Assembly: GCF_016863495.1 (NCBI RefSeq)
Contig: NZ_BOOZ01000004.1
Span: 248,001 to 312,000 of the forward strand
Length of the DNA: 64,000 nt
Direction of reading: 5' to 3'
Source: Micromonospora andamanensis
GTDB taxonomy: Bacteria > Actinomycetota > Actinomycetes > Mycobacteriales > Micromonosporaceae
Shown: in pieces, positions 22,870-30,215 of the stretch
Layout of the letters: the number at the start of each line of letters is the position of its first letter
Numbering within the stretch: the first letter of the stretch is position 1
Made by a program: the position numbers and the translations under genes
Notes under the pieces: model-generated
Told to the model about the DNA's origin: nothing
Database searches by the model: none
The model's input: only the letters and a program-made list of their open reading frames with translations

Positions 22870-24453
22870 ATGGACGACAGGTACGACGTGGTGGTGGTCG
22901 GCGGCGGGGCCGCCGGGTTGGCCGGGGCGCTGGCGCTGGCCCGGGCGCGGCGCAGTGTGCTGGTGGTGGACGCGGGGGAGCCGCGTAACGCGCCGGCCGC
23001 CGCGGTGCACAACTATCTCGGGCGGGAGGGCACTCCACCTGGGGAGCTGATGGCTGTGGGCCGGGCGGAGGTCACCGCGTACGGCGGGCAGGTGGTGGCC
23101 GGCCGGGTCGACGCCGTCTCCCGCGATGACAGGGGCTTCGTGGTGACTGTCGACGGCGGGCGTGTGGTGCGGGCCCGGCGGTTGCTCGTCACCACCGGGC
23201 TGGTGGACGAGCTGCCCGAGGTGCCCGGGTTGACCGAGCGGTGGGGGCGCGATGTGTTGCACTGCCCGTACTGCCACGGTTGGGAGGCCCGGGACCAGCG
23301 GATCGGGGTGCTGGCCACCACCGGGCCGCTGGCTGTCCACGCGGCGAAGTTGTGGCGGCAGTGGAGCCCGCACGTGCGGTTGCTGCTGCACGAGGCCCCG
23401 GCGCCGGGGCCGCAGGAGGCCGAGGAGTTGGCGGCCCGCGGCGTCGCCGTGGTGCCGGGGCGGGTCGTCGCGGTGGAGAGCGCCGGGGACCGGCTGACCG
23501 GGGTGCGGTTGGCCGACGGGGAGTTTGTGGAACTCGACGCGGTGGTGGTGGCCGCGCGGATGACGGCCCGCTCGGCGCTGCTGGAGTCGCTGGGCCTGGA
23601 GCCGGTGGACGTGGAGCACGCCGGGCAGGTCATCGGCAGGCGGATCCCGGCCGACGCCAACGGTGCCACCGACGTGCCGGGGGTGTGGGTGGCCGGCAAC
23701 GTGACAGATGTGACAGGTCAGGTGATCCGGGCCGCCGGGGCCGGCCTCACCGCCGGAGCGATGATCAACATGGATCTGGTGGAGGAGGACACCCGCGACG
23801 CCGTGGCCGAGCACCGGCGGCAGCGGGAAACCATGTTCACCGAGGCGGCGTGGGAGGAGCGCTACCGGTCCAAGCCGGCGGTGTGGAGCGGTCGACCCAA
23901 CCCGCAGTTGGTCAGCGAGGTCACCGGGCTGGCGCCCGGTCGGGCACTGGACGTGGGCAGCGGTGAGGGCGCCGACGCGGTGTGGCTGGCCGAGCGGGGC
24001 TGGCAGGTCCACGCGGTGGACATCTCCAGTGTCGCGTTGCAGCGGGCCGCCGGCCAGGCGCGGGCCGCCGGTGCCGAGGTGGCCGCCCGGATCGAGTGGA
24101 CCCAGGCCGACCTGACGGCGTGGTCACCGCCGTCGGACGCGTACGACCTGGTGTCGGCGCAGTTCATGCACCTGCCGCCGCAGCCACGTCGGGAGGTGTT
24201 CGGTCGGCTGGCCGACGCGGTCGCCCCCGGTGGCCTGCTGCTGATCGTCGGGCATCACCCGCGGGACCTGCGTAGCACGGCTCACCGAATGCACTACCCG
24301 GAGATGATGTACACCGCCGAGCAGATCGCCGCGGAGCTGGACCCGGCGCGTTTCGAGGTGCTGACCGCGCAGGCCCGCCCCCGGACGGTGACCGATCCGG
24401 ACGGACGCGACATCACGGTGCACGACGCCGTCCTGGTGGCCCGCCGCCGGTGA
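22870..24453 (+). CDS. fused FAD/NAD(P) thioredoxin-reductase-like oxidoreductase and SAM methyltransferase
   Basis: The 527-residue protein joins two enzymes. Residues 1-310 form a thioredoxin-reductase-like flavoprotein with the FAD loop VVVVGGGAAGLAGALALARA and a redox-active CPYC in HCPYCHGWE. It ends in GVWVAGNVTDVTGQVIRAAGAG. Residues from about 320 onward form a class I methyltransferase with motif I ALDVGSGEGADAVWLAERG. An RBS GAGGGGG precedes the ATG. It is regulated, probably, by the divergent cupin repressor. The fusion suggests oxidation and methylation of one small thiol or metabolite, or paired detoxification. I cannot name the substrate. Confidence 0.9.
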   Translation: MDDRYDVVVVGGGAAGLAGALALARARRSVLVVDAGEPRNAPAAAVHNYLGREGTPPGELMAVGRAEVTAYGGQVVAGRVDAVSRDDRGFVVTVDGGRVVRARRLLVTTGLVDELPEVPGLTERWGRDVLHCPYCHGWEARDQRIGVLATTGPLAVHAAKLWRQWSPHVRLLLHEAPAPGPQEAEELAARGVAVVPGRVVAVESAGDRLTGVRLADGEFVELDAVVVAARMTARSALLESLGLEPVDVEHAGQVIGRRIPADANGATDVPGVWVAGNVTDVTGQVIRAAGAGLTAGAMINMDLVEEDTRDAVAEHRRQRETMFTEAAWEERYRSKPAVWSGRPNPQLVSEVTGLAPGRALDVGSGEGADAVWLAERGWQVHAVDISSVALQRAAGQARAAGAEVAARIEWTQADLTAWSPPSDAYDLVSAQFMHLPPQPRREVFGRLADAVAPGGLLLIVGHHPRDLRSTAHRMHYPEMMYTAEQIAAELDPARFEVLTAQARPRTVTDPDGRDITVHDAVLVARRR

Positions 24454-24522
24454 CGGTGGCGCGGACGCCGCCCCGGCGCCGCGTGTCGGCCGGTGGCCGG
24501 GCGCTCGGTCACGGCGGCCGGG

Positions 24523-24535
24523 TAGCCTTCGGCGC
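24523..24535 (+). promoter_or_regulatory. -10 element for a leaderless transcript
   Basis: TAGCCT (24523-24528) lies seven bases before the GTG of lnt at 24536; no Shine-Dalgarno sequence is present. Confidence 0.5.
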
Positions 24536-26188
24536 GTGATCGCGTCCGACCCGCCCGTGACGACCGTGGACCGCGCCACCGGGCCCCACCCGCCGCCACC
24601 GGCACAGGTGGCGGGTCCGGTGCGCCTGCCGGTGGCCGTGGCCATGGCGGTGGCCGCCGGCCTGGCGCTGCTGCTGGCCTTCCCGCCGTACGGGTGGTGG
24701 CCGCTGGCGCCGGTCGGTGTGGCGCTGCTGGCCGCCGCGACCCACCGGCGGCGGCTGCGGGCCGGCGCTGGTCTGGGCTTCCTGACCGGTGTGACCCTGT
24801 TCGCGCCGATGCTGGCGTGGACGAACCTGCACACCGGTTACCTGCCGTGGGTGCTGCTGTCGTTGTTGCAGGCCGGCTACCTGGCGGTGCTGGGGATGGC
24901 CACGGCGTGGGTGTCGCCGCTGGCCGACCGGTTCCCGGCGGTGTGGCCGGCGCTGACCGGTGTGCTGTGGGTGGGGCAGGAGGCGCTGCGCGACCGGACA
25001 CCGTTCGGTGGGTTCCCGTGGGGGCGGCTGGCCTTCGGTCAGGACGGCTCGCCGTTGCTGCGGCTGGCTTCGGTGGGTGGCGCGCCGCTTGTGACGTTCG
25101 CGGTGGCGCTGACCGGTGGGCTGCTGGTCGCCGGGGCCTGGTGGACGGTGCGGGCCCGCGCCACCGGCGGGCCACGATGGTGGGCGCCGGCGGCCGGGTG
25201 CGCCGCGACGGTCCTGCTGCTGCTCGCCGGTGGGCTGCTGGTGCCGGTGGCCACGACCCGCGACACGGCGAGCGTGACGGTGGCGATCGTGCAGGGCAAC
25301 GTGCCGCGGCTCGGGTTGGACTTCAACGCCCAGCGGCAGGCCGTGCTCGACAACCACGTGGACGCCACCATCGCCCTGGCCGGTGAGGTCGCCGCCGGCA
25401 GCCGGCCCCGACCGGATCTGGTGGTGTGGCCGGAGAACTCCAGTGACATCGACCCGCTGCGCAACGCCTCGGCCGGGGCCCGGATCTCCGCCGCCGCGGA
25501 CGCCGTGGGTGTGCCGATCCTGGTCGGTGCGGTGCTGTTCGGGCCGGAGCGGGGGCAGGTGCGCAACGCGGGGCTGTTGTGGCGTCCGGGCAGCGGCCCC
25601 GACCTGGATCAGCTGTACATCAAACGTCACCCGGTGCCGTTCGCCGAGTACGTGCCGTTGCGGCGGATCGCCCGGATGGTCAGCGACCAGGTCGACCGGG
25701 TCCGGGCCGACTTCGTGGCCGGCACCGAGCCGGGGGTGGTCGACAGCGGGCCGGTGGTGCTGGGGGACGTGATCTGCTTCGAGGTGGCCTACGACGGGCT
25801 GGTCCGGGACACGGTCGTCGGCGGGGCGCAGCTGCTTGTGGTGCAGACGAACAACGCCACCTTCGACGAGGCCGAGGCGCGTCAGCAGCTGGCCATGGTG
25901 CGGTTGCGGGCGGTCGAGCACGGGCGTGCGGCGTTGATGGCCTCCACGGTCGGGGTGTCCGGGTTCGTCGCCCCGGACGGGCGGGTAAGCGACGCCACCG
26001 GGTTCAACACCCGCGCGGTCGTGGTGCGTCAGCTGCCACTGGCCGAGGGACGCACGCTGGCCACCCGGGTCGGGGTGCTGCCCGAGGCGCTGCTGGCCGC
26101 GCTGGCGGTGGCCGCGCTGGCCGGTGCCCTGGTGCTGCGGCGCCGGCGGGACGGCCGATCCGCACAGGTGGCCGCCCACCCGGGGTGA
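24536..26188 (+). CDS. lnt: apolipoprotein N-acyltransferase
   Basis: The 550-residue membrane protein has about six N-terminal helices (residues 28-245), then an extracytoplasmic nitrilase domain and a C-terminal helix. The catalytic triad is intact: E300 in VVWPENSSD, K363 in IKRHPVPFAEY and C414 in GDVICFEVAY. It transfers a third acyl chain to the N-terminal cysteine of lipoproteins. The next gene is ppm, the same pairing that is fused in mycobacterial Ppm1, so the two products probably act together at the membrane. Confidence 0.95.
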   Translation: MIASDPPVTTVDRATGPHPPPPAQVAGPVRLPVAVAMAVAAGLALLLAFPPYGWWPLAPVGVALLAAATHRRRLRAGAGLGFLTGVTLFAPMLAWTNLHTGYLPWVLLSLLQAGYLAVLGMATAWVSPLADRFPAVWPALTGVLWVGQEALRDRTPFGGFPWGRLAFGQDGSPLLRLASVGGAPLVTFAVALTGGLLVAGAWWTVRARATGGPRWWAPAAGCAATVLLLLAGGLLVPVATTRDTASVTVAIVQGNVPRLGLDFNAQRQAVLDNHVDATIALAGEVAAGSRPRPDLVVWPENSSDIDPLRNASAGARISAAADAVGVPILVGAVLFGPERGQVRNAGLLWRPGSGPDLDQLYIKRHPVPFAEYVPLRRIARMVSDQVDRVRADFVAGTEPGVVDSGPVVLGDVICFEVAYDGLVRDTVVGGAQLLVVQTNNATFDEAEARQQLAMVRLRAVEHGRAALMASTVGVSGFVAPDGRVSDATGFNTRAVVVRQLPLAEGRTLATRVGVLPEALLAALAVAALAGALVLRRRRDGRSAQVAAHPG

Positions 26189-26199
26189 AGGGGGCAGCG

Positions 26200-27009
26200 G
26201 TGATACGCGGAACCGACATCCGTCCGGTGATGACAGGGGTGCCCGGCGTGGGTCGGGTACTGGTGGTCATTCCCACCTACAACGAGGCCGACAACGTCAC
26301 AGCGATCGTGCGGCGGGTTCGCCGGGCCGCACCGCAGGTGGAGATCCTCGTCGCCGACGACAACAGTCCCGACGGCACGGGGGCGATCGCCGAGGGCATC
26401 GCGCGCGCCGATCAGCGGGTGCACGTGCTGCACCGGGAAGGCAAGCAGGGGCTCGGCGCGGCGTACCTGGCGGGGTTCGCGTGGGCGCGGCGGCGGGGCT
26501 TCGACGCGGTGGTGGAGATGGACGCCGACGGCTCACACGCCCCGGAGGACCTGCCGGCGTTGCTGGCGGCGGCCCGGGACGCCGACGTGGTGATCGGGTC
26601 GCGGTGGACCCGGGGGGCACGGGTGGTCAACTGGCCGCTGCGGCGGCTGCTGTTGTCGCGGTGCGGGAACCTGTACGCGCGGCTGGCGTTGGGGATGCCG
26701 GTAGCCGACGCCACCGGCGGCTACCGGGTGTACCGGGCCGGGGTGCTTGACGCGTTGGACCTGGACTCGGTGTGTTCGCAGGGGTATTCGTTCCAGGTGG
26801 AGCTGTCCCGGCTGGCCCACCGGGCGGGTGCGCGGATCGTGGAGGTGCCGATCACGTTCGCTGAGCGGGAACGGGGCGCGAGCAAGATGAGTCCGCTGAT
26901 CGTGGTCGAGGCATTGTGGCGGATCACCGGCTGGGCGGTACGGGACAGGCGTACGGCGGTGCGGCGTGGGCTGCACGCGGCCACGGCCGGGCAGGCGCGG
27001 TGGCCCTGA
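26200..27009 (+). CDS. ppm: polyprenol monophosphomannose synthase (GT2)
   Basis: The 269-residue family-2 glycosyltransferase shows VVIPTYNEADNV, ILVADDNSPDGTGAIA, the metal-binding MDADGSH and the acceptor-loop segments SRWTRGARVVNWPLRRLLLSR and ATGGYRVYR. It makes polyprenyl-phosphate-mannose from GDP-mannose for lipoglycans and protein mannosylation. The GTG at 26200 follows GAAGGGGG. A GTG at 26185, overlapping the lnt stop, or the ATG at 26230 are alternatives. There are no C-terminal membrane helices, as in the catalytic domain of mycobacterial Ppm1. Confidence 0.93.
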   Translation: MIRGTDIRPVMTGVPGVGRVLVVIPTYNEADNVTAIVRRVRRAAPQVEILVADDNSPDGTGAIAEGIARADQRVHVLHREGKQGLGAAYLAGFAWARRRGFDAVVEMDADGSHAPEDLPALLAAARDADVVIGSRWTRGARVVNWPLRRLLLSRCGNLYARLALGMPVADATGGYRVYRAGVLDALDLDSVCSQGYSFQVELSRLAHRAGARIVEVPITFAERERGASKMSPLIVVEALWRITGWAVRDRRTAVRRGLHAATAGQARWP

Positions 27010-27097
27010 GCGGCGGCGTGTCATGCTGGACGCACGGGACGGCTGCGCCGCCGGGGCGGGCCGCGACGACGACGCGCCGTGAGGCGGATGAGGTGAT

Positions 27098-27634
27098 ATG
27101 CGCCGAGCACTGAGGTTCGTACCGTTGGCTCTGCTGGTGTCCGTGGCCGTGGAGATCGCCGTGTTCGTGGTGGTGGGGCGGGCGCTCGGGTTCGGTGCGG
27201 CGACGCTGCTGGTGTTCGCGGCCTCGCTGCTGGGGCTGGTGCTGCTGCGTCGGGAGGGCGTGCGGGCCTGGCGGGGCTTCCGGGAGGCGGCACAGTCGGG
27301 TCGGCCACCCGGCCGGCAGGTGACCGATGGGCTGGTGGGGCTGCTCGGTGCCCTGCTGTTGGCGACCCCGGGGCTGGTCAGCGGTCTGGTGGGGTTGCTG
27401 CTGCTGGTGCCGCCGATGCGGCGGCTGGTCCGGGGTGGGGTGCAGCGGGCGGCCGAGCGCCGGGTGTCGTCGATGACCGCCGGTGACCTGTTCGGGCCCC
27501 GTCGGGTGCGGGTGTACCGGGGTGGGCCGCAGCAGCCGACGCAGACCCCGCCGACGCCGCCACCGACCGCCACTCCGGTACGTCCGGTGGTCGAGGGGGA
27601 AGCCATCGAGGGCGAGATCGTGGAACCGCGCTAG
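27098..27634 (+). CDS. FxsA family membrane protein
   Basis: The 178-residue protein has about four hydrophobic segments in the first 115 residues. They include the family stretch VEIAVFVVVGRALGFGAATLLVFAASLLGLVLLRREG and VTDGLVGLLGALLLATPGLVSGLVGLLLLVPPMRR. The tail is Pro-rich and cytosolic. FxsA in E. coli relieves exclusion of phage T7 from F-plasmid cells, but the native role is unknown. It is co-directional with lnt and ppm and ends in a strong terminator. Confidence 0.88.
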   Translation: MRRALRFVPLALLVSVAVEIAVFVVVGRALGFGAATLLVFAASLLGLVLLRREGVRAWRGFREAAQSGRPPGRQVTDGLVGLLGALLLATPGLVSGLVGLLLLVPPMRRLVRGGVQRAAERRVSSMTAGDLFGPRRVRVYRGGPQQPTQTPPTPPPTATPVRPVVEGEAIEGEIVEPR

Positions 27635-27661
27635 CCGGTGCGTTGTGCCTGGCTTACGCAC

Positions 27662-27695
27662 AACGGTGCCCCCGGGACATCCCGGGGGCACCGTT
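27662..27695. terminator. bidirectional terminator hairpin
   Basis: A perfect 15-bp stem (aacggtgcccccggg with its complement, loop acat) lies between the convergent fxsA-like gene and rbpA. Confidence 0.88.
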
Positions 27696-27706
27696 GACGT
27701 TTCCGG

Positions 27707-28048
27707 TCAGGCGCGACCGCGGCGGGTGCGGACCTCCTGCAGCCGCTCGGCGAGGATGTCCTCCAGTTCGGCGATCGAACGCCGCTCCAGCAGCATGTCC
27801 CAGTGGGTACGCGGCGGCTTGGCCTTCTTCTGCTCCGGCTCGCTGCCGTCGACAAGTCGGGCGACGCTGCCGTCGAACTTGCACTCCCAGGTGGTCGGCA
27901 CCTCGGCGTCGACGGCGAACGGCACCTCGAACTGGTGACCCTTGGCGCACAGGTACTCGCGGGTCTGCCGCGGCGCGAGCTCCGTGTTGCGGTCGGATTC
28001 GTAGCTGACCGCGCCCAGTCGGCTACCGCGCAGCATACGCTCGCCCAT
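27707..28048 (-). CDS. rbpA: RNA polymerase-binding protein RbpA
   Basis: The 113-residue actinobacterial transcription factor binds RNA polymerase and the principal sigma factor and stabilises open complexes. Visible are the N-terminal tail MGERMLRGSRLGAVSYESDR, the beta-barrel core domain (LCAKGHQFEVPFAVDAEVPTTWECKFDG) and the C-terminal sigma-interaction domain THWDMLLERRSIAELEDILAERL. GAGGGGAAG precedes the ATG. A sigma-R-type promoter upstream fits the thiol-stress induction known for Streptomyces rbpA. Confidence 0.97.
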   Translation of the reverse strand: MGERMLRGSRLGAVSYESDRNTELAPRQTREYLCAKGHQFEVPFAVDAEVPTTWECKFDGSVARLVDGSEPEQKKAKPPRTHWDMLLERRSIAELEDILAERLQEVRTRRGRA

Positions 28049-28089
28049 GATCGACTTCCCCTCTTCGGTGGTGCAGGTCCTATCGGTGT

Positions 28090-28116
28090 AACGGTCCGTC
28101 TTCGCCGGGCCATTCC
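28090..28116 (-). promoter_or_regulatory. putative sigma-R promoter of rbpA
   Basis: On the minus strand GGAAT (28116-28112) is followed by 19 bases and GTT (28092-28090). This matches the SigR consensus GGAAT-N18/19-GTT. It lies about 40 bases upstream of the rbpA start. Confidence 0.6.
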
Positions 28117-28310
28117 CGCTACCCGCGCCTCGACGCCCCGTTGGACCCGGGTGCGCAGTCAAGGGTAGCCGGCCATGACGTACGCCCGGCGGTGGTCGTC
28201 CCGGCCGGGTCGTCTCGGCGGACCGTCGCCGCCAGCAGGAATGGTAACCGCCCCGGTCCTCTTTCGCGGTGCGGCGCCGCGCCGGCGGGTCGGGTACCCG
28301 CTCGCCGTGG

Positions 28311-28904
28311 TCAGCCGCCGCGTGGCGTCGGTGGCAGCGGCAACGGCAGCCCGGGCAGGCCGTCGATGCTTGTGGCGATGTCGGCCTTGCCGGCGAAGTA
28401 GGCGTCGAGCGAGGTGTCGTCCTCCCGGGCGAAACGCCTGGCGTGCAGGTCCCGGTCGGTGTCGTAGGTCATCAACGGGACCGCGTAGCCGCAGGTGTCG
28501 CGGATCAGTCTGGCGTGCACCACGATGATCGCCCGAAGGCCGTGCTGGGCGGTGTCGATGTCCGGGAAATGTGCCAGCAGGTCGGGGAAGCGGGGATCGT
28601 CACGGAACACCGGCTCACCCCGGCCGTGCACCCGGACGATGTTCGGCGGGCCGGAGAAGGCGCACCACATCAGGGTGATCCGGCCGTTCTCCCGTAGGTG
28701 GGCGATGGTCTCGGCGTTGCTGCCGGCGAAGTCCAGGTAGGCCACGGTCTGCTCGTCGAGCACCGCGAGGCAGCCGCGCAGGCCCTTCGGAGAGAGGTTG
28801 ACGGTGCCGTCGCCGGCCAGTGGCGCGGTCGCGGTGAAGAACATCGGCTGCGCCTCGATGAACTCCCGCAGCCGCCCCTCGATGCGCTCATGCGTCTTAC
28901 CCAT
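28311..28904 (-). CDS. pyridoxamine 5'-phosphate oxidase-like FMN-binding protein
   Basis: The 197-residue protein has the split-barrel flavin-binding fold. Typical segments are QPMFFTATAPLAGDGTVNLSPKGLRGCLAVLDEQTVAYLDFAGSNAETIAHLRENGRITLMWCAF followed by NIVRVHGRGEPV. The RBS GGGAGG fixes the ATG at 28904 rather than a GTG six codons earlier. Members reduce or bind F420/FMN-dependent substrates. The precise reaction is unknown. The gene points away from an inverted-repeat element at 28936-28999. Confidence 0.88.
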   Translation of the reverse strand: MGKTHERIEGRLREFIEAQPMFFTATAPLAGDGTVNLSPKGLRGCLAVLDEQTVAYLDFAGSNAETIAHLRENGRITLMWCAFSGPPNIVRVHGRGEPVFRDDPRFPDLLAHFPDIDTAQHGLRAIIVVHARLIRDTCGYAVPLMTYDTDRDLHARRFAREDDTSLDAYFAGKADIATSIDGLPGLPLPLPPTPRGG

Positions 28905-28935
28905 GACGCCATCCTCCCTCACCCACGCCCGCCGC

Positions 28936-28999
28936 TCATGCAGTTATGGCGGTCGATTTGTCTGAATGGCGGCTCTTCTGGGGTGCCACAACTGCATGA
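28936..28999. repeat. inverted repeat with 15-base arms
   Basis: tcatgcagttatggc (28936-28950) is complementary to gccacaactgcatga (28985-28999) except at one position. The arms are separated by 34 AT-richer bases. It sits between two leftward genes and may be a short interspersed palindromic element or a stem-loop. Confidence 0.55.
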
Positions 29000-29016
29000 T
29001 CGACGCTCGGAGGGGG

Positions 29017-30153
29017 TCAGGGGGTGGGGCGGGTGAGGGCGGTGGCCAGGTCGGCGACCTTCGCGGCGAGCTGCGCCACCCGCTCCCGGGCGTCGTCCCG
29101 GTCGGCCTCGGTGGCGCGCAGGCGTACGGTCAGCTCGCTCACCTGGCGCTCGGCGGCGCCGAGCGTGGCTCGCAGGCCGGCCAGTTCCTCGCCCAACCGG
29201 TCGGCGCGGCCGGCGAGCGCGGCCTGCTGCTCACCGGCCTGACGGACCTGCTCCCGCGCCCTCTCACGGTCGGTGTCGGCCTGCGTCCGTGCCTGCTCCG
29301 CCCGTTCGGCCTCGTCGCGGGCCGAGGCCGACTCCGCCTGCGCCTGCGCAGCCTCGGCCCGGGCCCGCTCAGCCTCCGCCCGGGCCTGCTCGGCGGCGGC
29401 TCGCGTCTGGTCCACCTCGGCCCGCAGTCGGTCGGCCTCGGCGAGCGCCTCGGCGGTGGCGCCCGCGGCCCGCTCCGCCGCGGTACGGGCGGCGTCCCGG
29501 TCGGCGGCCAGGTCACCGCTGCGACGTCGTTCGTCGGCCAGCTCGGCGCGCACCGACGCCAGCTGGGCGCGGGTGGCGTCCCGGTCGGCCTCGGCCTGCG
29601 CCCGCAGCGCCTGCGCGGCGGCGGCCTCCCGGCGCGCCTCGTCCCGGGCTGTCTCCGCGTCCTGCGCCAGGTGCTCGGCGGCGGCGGCCTGCTCGCTGGC
29701 GTGGGCGGCCTCGGCCCGGGCGGTGTCGCGCTCGGCGGTCGCCGCCTGCGCCTGCCGGCGCTGCCGCTCGGCCTGCGCCGCGGCGTCCTCGGCGGCCCGC
29801 AGCGCCTCGTCGCGTTCGGTCTGCGCCGCCGCGATCTCCCCGGCGGTCTCCGCGCGTAGCTGCGACAGCTGCCGCTGCACCCCGGCCGGGGACAGCTCGG
29901 CGTGCAGCGCCTCGGTCAGGGTCGCCACGATCTGGTCGAGCCGGTCCACCGCTTCCCAGGTCCGGGCCACCTGCCCGGGCAGCCCCGGAGCGTTGCGGTG
30001 ACGCATCCGGCTGTTACGGGAGGCCCGCTGGCAGGCGCCGTCGTTGTCCCGGCAGTACCGGAAGGGGCGGCCAGCGCCGGCCCGCTGCGGCACGTCACGC
30101 CCGCAGTGGGCGCAGGGCCGGATGTCGGCGGCGGAAGTCTGCTGAGCGTCCAT
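29017..30153 (-). CDS. coiled-coil protein with N-terminal zinc-finger-like motif
   Basis: The 378-residue protein starts with a Cys-rich segment (CAHCGRDVPQRAGAGRPFRYCRDNDGAC, residues 14-41) that could bind zinc. From about residue 95 to the end it is a nearly unbroken Ala/Glu/Arg coiled coil with repeated AEAERARAEAAQAQAE units. There is no signal peptide or membrane helix. I recognise no named family. The N-terminal finger suggests nucleic-acid or protein binding, and the rod suggests a scaffold. Base composition is as in the neighbours. Confidence 0.75.
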   Translation of the reverse strand: MDAQQTSAADIRPCAHCGRDVPQRAGAGRPFRYCRDNDGACQRASRNSRMRHRNAPGLPGQVARTWEAVDRLDQIVATLTEALHAELSPAGVQRQLSQLRAETAGEIAAAQTERDEALRAAEDAAAQAERQRRQAQAATAERDTARAEAAHASEQAAAAEHLAQDAETARDEARREAAAAQALRAQAEADRDATRAQLASVRAELADERRRSGDLAADRDAARTAAERAAGATAEALAEADRLRAEVDQTRAAAEQARAEAERARAEAAQAQAESASARDEAERAEQARTQADTDRERAREQVRQAGEQQAALAGRADRLGEELAGLRATLGAAERQVSELTVRLRATEADRDDARERVAQLAAKVADLATALTRPTP

Positions 30154-30215
30154 CGAACGCGGAGTCTAGTGCGCCGCCCGGCAACGCCGACGAGGTCGCG
30201 GACCCGGTCGGAACG

